From positions 1 through 27,919 of the forward strand of contig BAAFSQ010000131.1 in assembly GCA_054661495.1 (NCBI GenBank): a DNA stretch of 27,919 nt, written 5' to 3'. The position numbers and the translations under genes are program-made. Position 1 is the stretch's first letter. Each line of letters begins with the position of its first letter. Shown piece by piece: positions 9,372 to 18,562 of the stretch. Source of the DNA: Zygophlyctis sp. KS116 (taxonomy: Eukaryota; Chytridiomycota). The notes beneath the pieces were generated by a model. That model searched no databases, was not told where the DNA came from, and saw only the letters and a program-made list of their open reading frames with translations.

Positions 9372-9850
9372 TTAACAAAGTGCGTTTAGCTGCCTCCCAC
9401 CAAGCTGCATTTGGTACTTTGTGACTATAACGCGATAAATATCCAAAAGCAAATGATATGTCAGGTCTGCTGGTTTTTGCCGCATTAATGATCCCAACAA
9501 TTCTAGATAAGGTACAGAACGTTCTAAATCACTTTCATTTTCTTCAATAATGAATTCTTCAGACAATGGCGTAGAAAAATCCTTTGCTTGTTCAATATTG
9601 AATTTTATGATTTTTTCTTCTATATATCTTTCTTGCTGAATAGTTATTCCCGTTAACTTATCGACATTAATCTTCATGTTCAAGATCTCGCTAACTTCAT
9701 CTTTCCTAGTGAATTTGTATTTACCAGCGAGTCCGTTTTGCAATAGTTCTTCTTCTTTAATCTCTATACATGCAACCAACATATCATCGACATAAACGCC
9801 CACCAATATCAATTCAATATAAAGAAATGCAAGGCCATTAGATAAAAAAT
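9372..9850 (-). pseudogene. copia reverse transcriptase fragment
   Basis: Minus-strand RT fragment around the polymerase active site: LILVGVYVDDMLVACIE, then KYKFTRKDEVSEILNMKI and IQQERYIEEKI..F, and the connection motif PLSEEF...VPYLELLGSL. Family order is normal, but after LGSL the expected residues are scrambled by indels and the RNase H domain is absent. The protein differs clearly from copia-1 and resembles typical plant/fungal copia RT. One end abuts the Crypton-like fragment at 9851 and the other lies at a telomere-like AGGTTAGGCC. Confidence 0.7.
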
Positions 9851-10765
9851 TTGGGGAATTGCAATCATGATACCAGAGAGGACCGCTATTCTGCAAAACT
9901 TCCTTTAAAGGCTATGCGAGTTATGGCTGGGCATAACCAGTTAAAGGGTCATTTTTTTCTGGCCAGAGGGGAAACGTTACCAGGCAGAGGGGAAACGTTA
10001 CCAGATAAACATCTTCGATTACAAATATTTCATTTTTTGAAGGAAGCTGAACAACTTTTAACGCATGAAAATTGTACAGCATTAAGTTTTTTGGCTCTTT
10101 TGAAAAATTTAAGAGTCACAATTCTTCAAGATGCAGCTGTTCTTATTACTCAGGAAGAAAGGAAAGGTCATTGTATTTTTAATTTGCCAGTTTTCAAATC
10201 TCAAGCCTTTTTGGATTTTTCTAAAAGACTTAATCAGCAACTTGCATCTTGTGTTGATCCGGGAGACGCTTCTGTTGAGAGCGTTCTCCCAGGAGTTTAT
10301 TCCAGGTTGGATAATATTCACTCGGACTTGCGCTCCAAACTTTCTTCTGTTGAATTGAATATTAATAATCTTGCAGCCTCGGTGAATATTGATAATCTTG
10401 CAGCCTCAGTGGATAATATCTCTAGATTTTTGCAGCATATTAGTAAATTTAATAGTGTTGCTGATAGCAATACGAATAGTGCTAGTATTACTGCTACAAA
10501 TTCTACTAGTTCAGATCGTTTCAATATTTTTCCGAAGCATATCTGAATTAGAAGTATTTGGGACGAGTGGTATGGATTGGGGGATTTCAGGGCTGAACTA
10601 CTGAGTTCTACTTTTTTTCCTGGTGGTATTGCAGCATTGGAAAAGCTACATGGAGCGAAATGGAGAGCTCATTTTAATGCTGCGGAGCAAAAAAGGCTTT
10701 CAAGAACTAAATTTATTATCTCTCAAATCAATAAGGAGATTGAAAAAGGCGATTTAGAGGAGTAA
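9851..10765 (+). pseudogene. Crypton/Ndc10-like tyrosine recombinase C-terminus with GCR1_C domain
   Basis: One continuous frame of 304 codons plus stop, interrupted by a single in-frame TGA at 10544-10546. The start matches the region around the catalytic tyrosine of Crypton/Ndc10 recombinases: NHDTREDRYSAKLPLKAMRVMAGH, with the likely nucleophile Tyr encoded at 9887-9889. The helical stretch FLALLKNLRVTILQDAAVL is the Ndc10 domain II-like signature (LLQDAA). A Ser/Asn-rich linker leads to a GCR1_C-type DNA-binding domain after the TGA (IWDEWYGLGDF, then LEKLHGAKWR and RLSRTKFIISQI). The N-terminal half with the catalytic Arg and His residues is missing, cut off at the junction with the copia RT fragment. 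Internal tandem duplications of 21 bp (about 9963-10004) and 27 bp (about 10359-10412) lengthen the protein. Confidence 0.7.
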
Positions 10766-11015
10766 TTTCGCGGTTTGAAGATATATACAGTCCTTCGTCC
10801 AAGGCCATAAGGGGACTGTTTGAGGGGAAGTATATTTTTGGTCGGAAATTTTTTTAACGCCCACCTTATAGATTGTATATCTCATAAATTATTGGCAATA
10901 ATAATGCACGCAGTTTTTGAATAAATTTATTGATGGTCGATTTTCGTGGCCGGAAATTTATTTGACGTGGAAAACTCAAATTTAAAAACAAATATAAGTT
11001 TCAAAAGCGTTTTAT
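10766..11015. other. AT-rich spacer
   Basis: No gene seen. It contains two similar motifs, GGTCGGAAATTT near 10840 and GGCCGGAAATTT near 10949. They recall GGTCGGAAATTTCG in the Harbinger relic terminus at 11978-11991 and may be remnants of related termini. Confidence 0.3.
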
Positions 11016-11375
11016 TTAAGAGAGATCAATATTGATTTTTCTTTTTTTGAAGCCCATATCGGGGACCACTGTAGAATCATCAGAATTTTCCGAAAAGGTC
11101 CCATTTCCCTTTTTTTCAAGCACCACCGAGATCATTTTGAATTTTAATCCATATCCGTTAATTTTCAGACCCATATTATGACTAGTTATAATTGATTTGA
11201 CAGTGACAAAATCGCCGATTTCAATTTTTTCAGTCCGATGGAGTTCTACTAAAATGCCATTTTCTCTCTTCTTTAAGATGACCCTATGTGAAGGATGGTA
11301 AGCCACAGTAGGATTAGAATCCAATTCTTGAACAATCGAATCAAGTGATGACTCGATAGGAGAAGTGTTTTCCAA
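11016..11375 (-). CDS. Unidentified beta-rich protein, OB-fold-like
   Basis: 119 codons from ATG at 11375 to a stop at 11016, uninterrupted. The middle (RVILKKRENGILVELHRTEK, IGDFVTVKSII, GYGLKFKMISVVLEKKGNG) has alternating strands of the kind found in OB-fold or other small beta-barrel nucleic-acid-binding domains. The C-terminus is Ser/Asp-rich then basic (GFKKRKINIDLS), which would fit a nuclear localisation signal. I cannot name a family. The full-length frame with ATG and clean stop stands out in a region otherwise full of relics. A telomere-like GTTAGGCTAACCCTAAATA lies just upstream, in transcript sense, at 11410-11428. Confidence 0.4.
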   Translation of the reverse strand: MENTSPIESSLDSIVQELDSNPTVAYHPSHRVILKKRENGILVELHRTEKIEIGDFVTVKSIITSHNMGLKINGYGLKFKMISVVLEKKGNGTFSENSDDSTVVPDMGFKKRKINIDLS

Positions 11376-11951
11376 GTTGTAAAGTTCCTTGAAAACAGCA
11401 GAAAATTAGTTAGGCTAACCCTAAATAATTAATAAATATACAATGAATTCTAATGCCTTGGGGTCATACACTCTCTTGTTAGCTGAATGAGCAAGTGATA
11501 TCTTTCTTAATTGGACCGCTTTGATAGCGGCTTGCTCTTGGAAAAAAAGAGATAATTATTTTCTCTCATACTTTGCATTTGAGAAGTTGCTGAATTAGGA
11601 CTATTCATTTTTAAAAAGGAAAATTTTCCTGTGATACGTGAATTTTATCTCAGGTAAAATTGCCTTTTGAAATTAATATCGAGGCTAAAATTATACACCA
11701 GTCTGCAGACCGCTCACTTTAAGACGAAAAAATTTGCGCGTTTTTTCGGACCGGAAAAATTTACTTTGTGTTAAATATTCTTTAATATTTAATTGTAATT
11801 TCACCTCATGCATTGGCTTATGCGGATTAGGAGTTTCCGCTTAGTCTAGATTCAAGTATCAATTAGTTTTGATAGAGAAATTTTTAGGGTTTTATAAATT
11901 TCCTTGTATCTTAAGTGATGGAACGGAAAAAATATACTTTGATATACATAA
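11376..11951. other. Intergenic AT-rich DNA
   Basis: No gene is recognised. The telomere-like block at 11410-11428 is the only distinctive sequence. Confidence 0.4.
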
Positions 11952-12010
11952 TGGGGTTTCAAAGTACGCGAATTTAGGTCGGAAATTTCGCTTAGAATTT
12001 CGCAAAATCC

Positions 12011-12041
12011 AAAAAAAGCAACTCCTGGCTATGCTTTTTTT
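12011..12041 (+). promoter_or_regulatory. Conserved stem-loop upstream of Myb-like gene (older copy)
   Basis: Ten-base stem AAAAAAAGCA (12011-12020) / TGCTTTTTTT (12032-12041) with an 11-nt loop ACTCCTGGCTA. The same structure in the same orientation lies upstream of the Myb-like gene of the younger Harbinger at 20948-20978. Its role is unknown; it could be a subterminal transposase-binding or promoter element. Confidence 0.55.
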
Positions 12042-12089
12042 TAAAAAATTTGATTTTGAAGCTTAAGATTATGCCAAACTGAAAGCCAA

Positions 12090-12549
12090 TAGCGGGAGGA
12101 AAACATAGCACACCAGCTTAGCGCCAAGACATTATTAAAGGTTAAAAGAAAAAGACAACTTCAATCTTATTACTGGGGAAGCTGCGTTAGGAAAGAAAAT
12201 GATTAACGGGCAACATACTACAAAGGATGTAGCGCATGCTAAGTTGGCAGAGTATATCAATAAGAATCACTGTACAAAGTGGACAAAGTAAATGGCGAAA
12301 GGTGCCTATTTTATTTTTTAAAGCATAGGGCGATATGAAGCTCATATTACTCAGTGTAAAAAATCAGAAGATACAAGTTTACGTACAGGATTTGGATTAT
12401 TGTATTCAGATATAGCCAAGGGAATCGAGACTGTGGAAGCTAAACTGGAAAGTATTTGTCCTCACTACGAAGAACTTGACGCTTTGTATGCCGATTGTCA
12501 AATGAACAACCCAACTTATGTTCGCCAGAGCAGTGATGTAGGGTTTTGA
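12090..12549 (+). pseudogene. Harbinger Myb/SANT-like protein, relic
   Basis: Degenerate counterpart of the intact gene at 19918-20901. Aligned blocks: NFNLITGEAALGKKM (versus NFKLITGSAAHGQKM), LAEYINKNHCTKW (versus LGEYVTKHHNILW), RYEAHITQCKK (versus RYESYLKLYKE), LRTGFG (versus LKTGFG) and NPTYVRQSS (versus TPTYVRESS). A 27-nt GT...AG intron at 12302-12328 sits at exactly the position of the 31-nt intron in the younger copy. In-frame stops occur before the intron, and the 3' half of the protein is missing after the stop at 12547. Confidence 0.75.
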
Positions 12550-12576
12550 AATCTTTCTAAACGTTTCCATATTAGC

Positions 12577-13024
12577 TAGGGTTCGCTAGCTTACGTATCC
12601 TAAAACTTTAGGTTACAAACTTTACATAAGTTCTTGATTATTGAAGACGTTAATGAAATTTACATAGTGATCTCTTCGCAAACTACTCCAACCGTCACTG
12701 ACCAAATGAATATGTTTCGAATCGTTAATTGCGACATTAAGATCATTCTGTAACTTTAAATGTGCTTTGTTCAACAAAGAGTCAGCAGAATAGGCTGGTC
12801 TTAGTCTTTTAAGAAAATCTTTTAGACTTGGGCTGTCAGCAAACCTGAATGAATACCAGTATTGTAAAACGTCTCCGCAAAAAGCTCATCCAATATATCA
12901 GTTCTAGTGCTAGTCTGTCTAGGTTCCATGCGCCAGCCACGTGACCTAAACGTTTAAGCTACAGAACCTTACCGTAACGTACGTAACCTATTTAGGCTAC
13001 GTAGCCTGTAGCAGGCGCACCCTT
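12577..13024 (-). mobile_element. Short hAT element nested in Harbinger relic
   Basis: About 450 bp bounded by related inverted ends. The left end begins TAGGGTTCGCTAGCTTACG. The right end, in reverse complement, begins AAGGGTGCGCCTGCTACAGG and continues GCTACGTAGCCTAAATAGG, matching left TTACGTATCCTAAAACTTTAGG. A perfect 14-bp palindrome AGGCTACGTAGCCT lies at 12994-13007. TAGGG/AAGGG-type ends suit hAT elements. An 8-bp target duplication is not apparent. The interior holds part of a hAT transposase, so this is an internally deleted, non-autonomous copy. Confidence 0.6.
12622..12929 (-). pseudogene. hAT transposase N-terminal/catalytic fragment
   Basis: Minus-strand frame from ATG (12927-12929) to TAA (12622-12624), with one frameshift near 12850. 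It reads ILDELFAETFYNTGI, then FADSPSLKDFLKRLRPAYS, matching the hAT block with F..v..P.F..l...L.P.Y. IHLVSDGWSSLRRDHYVNF follows, carrying the first catalytic Asp in DGWSS. The second catalytic Asp, the Glu and the dimerisation domain are missing. The element is too short to be autonomous. Confidence 0.65.
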
Positions 13025-13145
13025 ATATCTTCTAACTAAAAAGTAAATTTTTATTTCGCGATTTGGGCAAAATTTTCGTCCTAAATTCGCGTACTTTGAA
13101 CCCCCCCTTATTGATTTGGCGTAATAATTTGGAATTTATATTATG

Positions 13146-13589
13146 AAGCAGATACCAACTCATATTAAGGTGTTTTGTGAGCCTCACGATGATAAGAACT
13201 CCCTCTTTAAATGCAAAATTGTCCAAATGTTCAAAGAAGAAAAAGTGGCACTTCATGGGCCAATCTTAATTCTCACTTGAATGAAAAGCATGAAGACTTT
13301 AAGATGCAAGTATAAAAATATAACAAGGGTGGAACTTTGGATGAATATGTTGATTCTGAAGGTAATTTGAATAAAACGTAATCGTAGGGTACCCGAACCC
13401 TAAGGTCTGCTGGAGATACCCATTTTGTGGGGATTTATTGTTCCTACATTAAATTGTGTAGAAAGGTTTTTTTCTGTCGCCAAATATGTATATTCTCCCA
13501 ATCGACAAAGCTTACTGCCGATGAACTTGGAAGCACTATTTTCTGAAGCTAAAAAAGTCACAGTTATTGATAGGAATACTGAAGAATAA
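13146..13589 (+). pseudogene. hAT transposase relic: BED finger plus dimerisation domain, core deleted
   Basis: The first part (13165-13315) reads VFCEPHDDKNSLFKCK and, after a 1-nt frame change, WANLNSHLNEKHEDFKMQV. This matches a BED zinc finger (the second Cys of the C-x2-C is lost; H-x-x-x-x-H retained). The last part (13428-13589) reads VPTLNCVERFFSVAKYVYSP, then RQSLLPMNLEALFSEAKK and TAA. That is the C-terminal hAT dimerisation motif (ERFFS...K..l...R..L.p.n.E.l). The catalytic region is gone. The junction between the two parts carries GAACCCTAAGG at 13394-13404. Orientation is opposite to the nested hAT at 12.6 kb, so they are separate insertions. Confidence 0.7.
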
Positions 13590-14457
13590 ATATATTTCAG
13601 AATATATCTTTATAAAGAATAAAATCATTTTTTTTGAAAATATCTTTGAAGAATTAATATATCTATTTCTTGGGCCAGGAAAAATATAATTAAATATTAT
13701 TTATCCGAGGCCTGCGTCCAACTAATAGAGTTAACATGATTAGAGGCTTAGGATGAGTATACTCCTAAAAGAGCGGGAGGGTCAAGTTAGGATTGACCTT
13801 ATATTAAATTAAAGCATTTACCAATCATATTGAGCAATTTTTTTTCTACGCAATAAGAGTATCATGGGGTGAAACCGGAACTGTAAGATATTGAGATTAG
13901 TACTAACCCTGTAAAACCCTGGTACCACTATCATAAGTAATGTTGATATGTTATCAACACCGGTTTCAAATAAGATTTCATTTCATAAGTTTTTAGATAT
14001 ATGAATAAATTTATCTCCCGGATAGTGATCAGGATTGGCAACTTCTGTTTTACAATTCTCAAAACTATCGGAAATCAGAAGATTTCCATTATCTGGTATT
14101 AACTCAATTGAGATACCTTCTCTTAGGTAACTAATCATATATAATTTTAGATATAAAAGCTGCCTATGAAGATGAAGCTGCATTTATAAAAACTACCGGT
14201 GAACTCCATAGGCAACGGAAACGATTCTTTAGGGAACATGAAGTACAATTGGACAAAGATTTGTAATACTTAGTTACCTAGTGTTAGAAGGAACGCTTTT
14301 ACCATGATCATGAACTACATGGAGATCTATAGTTAGGACTAAATATAAAGAGGAGAAATATATATTTAGGACTTAACTATAAATAGGAGAAATCTATAAA
14401 TAAAATTTTTATCTTTATCCAAAAAGAGAAATAACAGTCGAACAAAACAATTAAAAA
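13590..14457. other. AT-rich DNA without recognised genes
   Basis: A 66-codon minus-strand frame (13983-14183) is not recognisable. Near 14330-14400 a degenerate tandem pattern (TTAGGACT-AAATA-AGGAGAAAT) precedes the gag relic and may be LTR remnant. Confidence 0.35.
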
Positions 14458-15480
14458 TTGACCAAATTTGACGGGACAAATTGGTATGAATTTGAATCGG
14501 ACATGGTGTAGTACATCATGTCAGAAAAACAAGAAAGATGAATCAAAGGCATTGGACTGGGAAGAGAAGAATATTCCAGCAATTGGTATTATCGTTAACA
14601 AAGTTGGCCAATCGATCAGAGAATTTCTAAGAGATATCGAAGGCCTCTTCGATCTGAAGTCTAGATTGCTCTAAGGAAAATGAGTGAAATGATATCGGCA
14701 ATAGTGATTGCCAGAAGTCGAACAGAGTGGGAATCTTTGGAGTATGGTAACGAGGACAGCCTGTTGACGTACTTGAGGAAATAGGAGAGAACTATAAGAC
14801 TTCTAAAGGGCACTCTCAGGCAGAGATCGGAGATGAAGAACTCTGTCTAGAGGCAATGAAGGACCCTAACCCTTGGGAATGATTTGAAGGCATTCGCAGA
14901 TAGATGCTTTGATGGCCGGTTCGAAGAGTCTGGAGGATTACACTTATCTGATAGAAAAGCTACTTAATGAAGTGAGTAGAAAAAGGAATCAAGATGCAAG
15001 CAACAAGCCAAAACAAGCAATGAAAAAAGCAACGGCAAATTTAAGAACAAGAAATGTCACAATTGTACGATGTCCGGTCACAAAAAGTATCAATGATGGG
15101 CTAAAGGAGGTGGGGATGAAGGAATCTACCCGATTCCTGGTGATGGAAACACTACTCAGAAGGAGAAAAGCAAAAAGTATGCACTACAAGTATAAAAAGA
15201 ACTAAAAGAATTAATTGACTTAGACAGTGTATGTTCTGACCATTTGACAGGAGACATCTCAAAGCAGATTAATGTTAAAGACATTGCATCAGTCAAAATA
15301 CATTGATCAGATGATTCAACCAAGTATGCAACAAATAAAAGCATCTGGGAAAAAAGTGATTTGTATATGTTCCAGGACTATCAAAAGGTCTCATATCAGT
15401 CTCACGACTAGGGATAGCCCTAACCCTAAGTAAGAATGCAAAGTTACTTTCTCCGGACAAGAAGCGAAAATCTCGAAAAA
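14458..15480 (+). pseudogene. copia gag-protease relic (copia-4)
   Basis: Begins LTKFDGTNWYEFESDMV, the typical N-terminus of copia Gag, followed by nonsense codons (TAG after DMV, TGA after QER). Further on is FADRCFDGRFEESGG, then a zinc knuckle CHNCTMSGHKKYQ-stop-WAKGGG, where the fourth ligand Cys has become TGA (15094-15096). The protease start LDSVCSDHLTGDI (about 15219-15260) has Val in place of the Gly of the LDSG active site. The homology fades near 15415, where CCCTAACCCTAA (15418-15429) occurs. Another CCCTAACCCT lies inside at 14864-14873. The protein differs from copia-1, so it is a separate family. Confidence 0.65.
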
Positions 15481-15611
15481 TAATAAATAGGTGTGATAAA
15501 GGGGATAAATGTGAGAGAATTTTTGACAATCAGGTGATTCAGTTTGTTCAACAGTATTTCTTAAAAATTGATTGTAAGAGTCTTAAGGCGAAGTATTAGA
15601 ATAAGCTTAAC

Positions 15612-15881
15612 TTATACTAAGTTATCACCAGGTGAATTGTGCACCACGAAATATGGTTTTACGATTGAACATAAAACTCCATCATCTTTATCCCCTTCCA
15701 GTACCACAATTATTGATTGATATCGAAAAATAAAGTCAGGCTTGAGTGGTCTTGCACTTGAATCGGGAGTCCAAGGAGACTTTTTAACTGGAATTCCAAG
15801 ACCTTTTGAAATCAGTTCCAGAGAATTCAGATTTTTGACAATATTATAAAGAGCTTCTGAATTGGAATCAAATTGTTGCAT
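15612..15881 (-). CDS. Unidentified ORF, possible PD-(D/E)XK-like motif
   Basis: 89-codon minus-strand frame. It contains ARPLKPDFIFRYQSIIVVLEGDKDD, which fits the spacing of a nuclease-type core: P-D, a strand, then hydrophobic residues leading to E-x-D/K. It is only a motif resemblance, since conserved flanking elements cannot be verified. The frame starts next to the divergent gene at 15906, so the two could share an upstream region. Confidence 0.25.
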   Translation of the reverse strand: MQQFDSNSEALYNIVKNLNSLELISKGLGIPVKKSPWTPDSSARPLKPDFIFRYQSIIVVLEGDKDDGVLCSIVKPYFVVHNSPGDNLV

Positions 15882-15905
15882 GAAGCTCTATCACTTGGAA
15901 TCAAA

Positions 15906-16325
15906 ATGGAAATCAAGTACCGCGCCACCAAGGAAACGAAAAAGGGGCTAGCTCGTGATGCTGAAATTGTTAAACTGACTGATGCCAATGAAAACCCAAG
16001 ATGTACTTCGGCAAAGCACACTTTCTGCTCCAATTCAAATCGGTCAATTATCAAGATGGAAGATAGGAGCATTACTCTCCGTTCGTATTGTGAAGTCGGC
16101 AAAGAAAGAGCCTTTAAATATCTCTATGATGAAAATGGAAAGCATGTTTTGCAAGATGCATGGAATGCGAAGGTACGTTACCCCAAACTTTTACTAAATT
16201 AGAGATATGATGCTGTCGCTCAAGGAATTCATTGTAAAAGATGCTGATGCCAAATTGCTGTCTTGATTCAAAATGAAAAAGACGAACAGCAGTTTTTATT
16301 TTGTAAAAAAGCTTCTTCTATTAAT
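15906..16325 (+). pseudogene. Unidentified Cys/His-containing gene with a 30-nt intron
   Basis: Starts at ATG 15906 (MEIKYRATKETKKGLARD). It contains NPRCTSAKHTFCSNSNR, RSYCEVGKERAFKYLYDENG and DAWNAK. A 30-nt candidate intron (16173-16202, GTACGT...ACTAAATTAG) joins DAWNAK to RYDAVAQGIHCKRC in frame. After one TGA the frame continues CQIAVLIQNEKDEQQFLFCKK. Several Cys pairs suggest metal binding. No family is recognised. The TGA and the lack of a clear end suggest decay. It converges with a coding relic on the minus strand ending at 16325. Confidence 0.35.
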
Positions 16326-16500
16326 TATTTTTCTTTCGAAATCAAAATGATCAGCTCTGGACTATTTGGGCCAGCTTCATGCAATCTTTCAAAGATCAAT
16401 GCCAATTTCTTTTTTTGAATGAAACCTCCCAAATAGTTCTCGAATGTTTGATTCCTATAATGAGTTTCTGTTGCTAATCATCCTCCCAATAGTCAACGCA
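16325..16500 (-). pseudogene. Unidentified C-terminal coding relic
   Basis: Minus-strand frame reading ETHYRNQTFENYLGGFIQKK, then LALIFERLHEAGPNSPELII and a TAA at 16325-16327. Composition is clearly protein-like and helical. A frame change upstream leads into KLRAHSLCVDYWED. I do not recognise the family. It is tail-to-tail with the + strand gene from 15906. Confidence 0.3.
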
Positions 16501-17590
16501 GAGACTATGCGCTCTCAGCTTACAGTTCCTGTACTGCAATCGTATTCTGTCTGATCTTTCTCTTGGTCTTTCAAGCTTCGCCTAGCCCGGCCCTAGATTT
16601 TGGCCATTTGACGTAAACAGCGCTTGACTATTCAGAAAGAAACTTCGGGTTTAAAGCAATCTAAGCTGCATGTTTCGAGCCGTTAAATGTAGCCTTGGGG
16701 TGGGTTATCCTCTCTATGAGAAACAGCACAATACCGAATATACTCATAAGAACAGCCAACAATGATCCAATAATTGAAACACCTTGTGCGTGAGTTTTCA
16801 ACAGTCACAGTATCAGACCCGCTCTTGGTATTGCAGCTCCTTAAAAAACATAGCTAATACCTTCATACAATTATATACTTTATCTGCATGAAGTTATACT
16901 CTTATTTCCTCTTCTAGATCAATCAAGAAATTCGTATCTGGTACAATCAAAAACCTGAGCCCGCAACTTCTCGAGCCCTAAATGTACTCTTGAGTTTTTC
17001 TTCCCTTTCTAGATCTTTTTCTCTTTGCTTGAAAAGCCATTCAAATGAATTGGGATATGGATGTGTTATGGAGGGTAAGCACCATATAGATCAGGAATTT
17101 TAGCCTGAAATTGAGGAGGCAGGCATCAAATATCAACTTTTTCCCACTACCTTTTTTGCAGCATGGATGTTTTTTGTACTACAGACCATTCATAACACAT
17201 CGCTTATAAGTATCCAGATTTTCCTGCACAGCATTGACACGCCTTGACATACATCATGATTTTTCTATTGGGGTAAAGTTAGGGTTTCCAGTAGAATTTC
17301 CAACCCGATAGCTTTAGGAATACCTTCTTAGGAGAGTACTGCTCCTAAATAAATTTCACTTGATCAAATATCTTGGTTCGATGACTATATCGTAACCTAA
17401 CTTCAGACCAGCTTACACATTGTCTATCAAAACTTGCAACCAGATGCTGATAACTTGGAAAGAGCAATCTATAATCAAAAAAAATTGAAAGAATTTGATT
17501 ATAAAATGAAAGAAAGGCTAGGTTAGGGTTATATCCAACAAATTCAGACTCTGTAAAAGGAAAAAATAGAGCTGGAAAAAAATAAATCAC
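16501..17590. other. Region without recognised genes
   Basis: No convincing coding sequence beyond short frames. An open stretch near 17410-17515 on the + strand reads YQNLQPDADNLERAIYNQKK but is unassigned; it ends at the telomere-like CTAGGTTAGGGTTA (17518-17531). Another TTAGGGTTT lies at 17279-17287. Confidence 0.35.
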
Positions 17591-17599
17591 CAGATGGAA

Positions 17600-17740
17600 A
17601 GATCACATCACTGTGGTATTTACAGATCACAATTCAGCTTGTGATTTCTACAAAAAAGGAGTTCTTATTCTCAGAAAAAAGGATCAATTCTATAATTTGG
17701 ACTATAGAGTCTATTGGAAGGGGGGAAAGATAAGACAAAG
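17600..17740 (+). pseudogene. Possible copia protease-to-integrase linker fragment
   Basis: Reads DHITVVFTDHNSACDFYKKG, then ILRKKDQFYNLDYRVYW. This resembles the post-protease stretch of copia polyproteins (V.F.....C.......g......r...LY.l). Short and unflanked by other copia motifs, so tentative. Confidence 0.25.
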
Positions 17741-17939
17741 ACAAAACATAGAATAAATTTCTTTTATTTAAAACTTGTTTTAAACTTAAATTGAGGTCCA
17801 TTTCTTGGAACTTATCATTTCAAGATCACTTGCACAAGCTGATCATCAAGATTTTTGCTTTTTTGTTTAATTGGTTTATGTCTTATTTGCACAGTATGAA
17901 ATGTTGCGAAAAAGATTGTCGAGTGCTCAAATAAAGACA

Positions 17940-18514
17940 GGGTTTAGGGTCATGTTACTCGGCTTCCACAGTTGATTTATAAACAGTAGATGGTTTTTTT
18001 ACTACTCCAAGAAATCAAACAATCGCACACAAAGAAACAATATCCACTTACTGACTTACGATCTATTTCATCTGTAGCATAGTCCGCATCACAATATCCT
18101 TTGAAGACAAAAACAGGTTTGTCCAATTTCTTGTACACCAAACAGTAATTATAGGTCGCCTTTAAGTATCTAATTATCTGCTTTAATGTAGTTATATGCT
18201 TCTTCCCACAACAGGAGTGAAATCGTGCTAAATAATAAACTGAATACATGATATCCGGTCGAGTGCCCCTAGCAATGTAGTTTAATACACCTATCAAACT
18301 TCTATAAGGAAACTGATCCGTTGCATCGTCTGTTAAGCTTCCTTTTGTTAATTTTAAGTTAGATTGAGTCGGTGTTTGAGCTTTTTTTGCATCATACATT
18401 TCATATTCCTTCAATAGTTCAATTATTTTAGATCCTTGTGATAAATATAAAGCTTCATTCTTAAAAATAATTGTCCAACCAATGAATAAAGATGCTTTTA
18501 CTAAATTCTTTTAG
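17940..18514 (-). pseudogene. copia-3 RT C-terminus and RNase H
   Basis: Continues the RT after the Harbinger: GWTIIF, LYLSQGSKIIELLKEYEM, TPTQSNLKLT, FPYRSLIGVLNYIARGTRPD (the RT-to-RNase H connection). Then comes RNase H with FKGYCDADYATDEIDRKSVSGYCFF (catalytic Asp in DADYA). A 1-nt frame change in the T-rich run near 17993 leads to STVYKSTVEAE with the catalytic Glu. The frame stops there and homology ends. There is also a small frame discrepancy just inside the left Harbinger border, so a 1-nt indel accompanies or post-dates the insertion. Confidence 0.8.
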
Positions 18515-18516
18515 TA

Positions 18517-18562
18517 GGGGGTTTCAAAGTATGCAAATTTTGTTAAAATTTTTTGGAAAAAC
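18517..18562 (+). repeat. Harbinger left terminal inverted repeat
   Basis: Matches the reverse complement of 20998-21043: both begin GGGGGTTTCAAAGTA, then T or A, GCAAATTTT, followed by an A/T-rich stretch ending near TTTTTTGG. The older copy at 11953 shares GGGGTTTCAAAGTA. Confidence 0.85.

Larger units (their letters stand above)
11952..13107 (+). mobile_element. Harbinger relic, transposase-less, with nested hAT
   Basis: Terminal inverted repeats: left GGGGTTTCAAAGTACGCGAA from 11953; right end reads, in reverse complement, GGGTTCAAAGTACGCGAATT from about 13105. Similarity extends for roughly 50 bp on each side. The same termini, with substitutions, bound the element at 18517-21043. Inside, on the + strand, is a decayed Myb-like second gene (12090-12549). 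The transposase gene that should converge with it is absent; that half is occupied by a hAT element (12577-13024). The target-site duplication is not clear. Confidence 0.75.

Noticed and set aside
12994-13007. 14-bp palindrome AGGCTACGTAGCCT as a stand-alone regulatory operator
   Set aside because: Better explained as part of the hAT inverted end, since a related sequence occurs at the other end.
14909-15205. 98-codon + strand frame
   Set aside because: Shifted frame over the copia-4 gag relic; the real frame shows the zinc knuckle CHNCTMSGH.
14866-15430. Nonsense codons in copia-4 as evidence of repeat-induced point mutation
   Set aside because: Some stops fit C-to-T changes (CAG to TAG), but others (loss of Cys, Gly to Val) do not, and no dinucleotide bias could be measured by eye.
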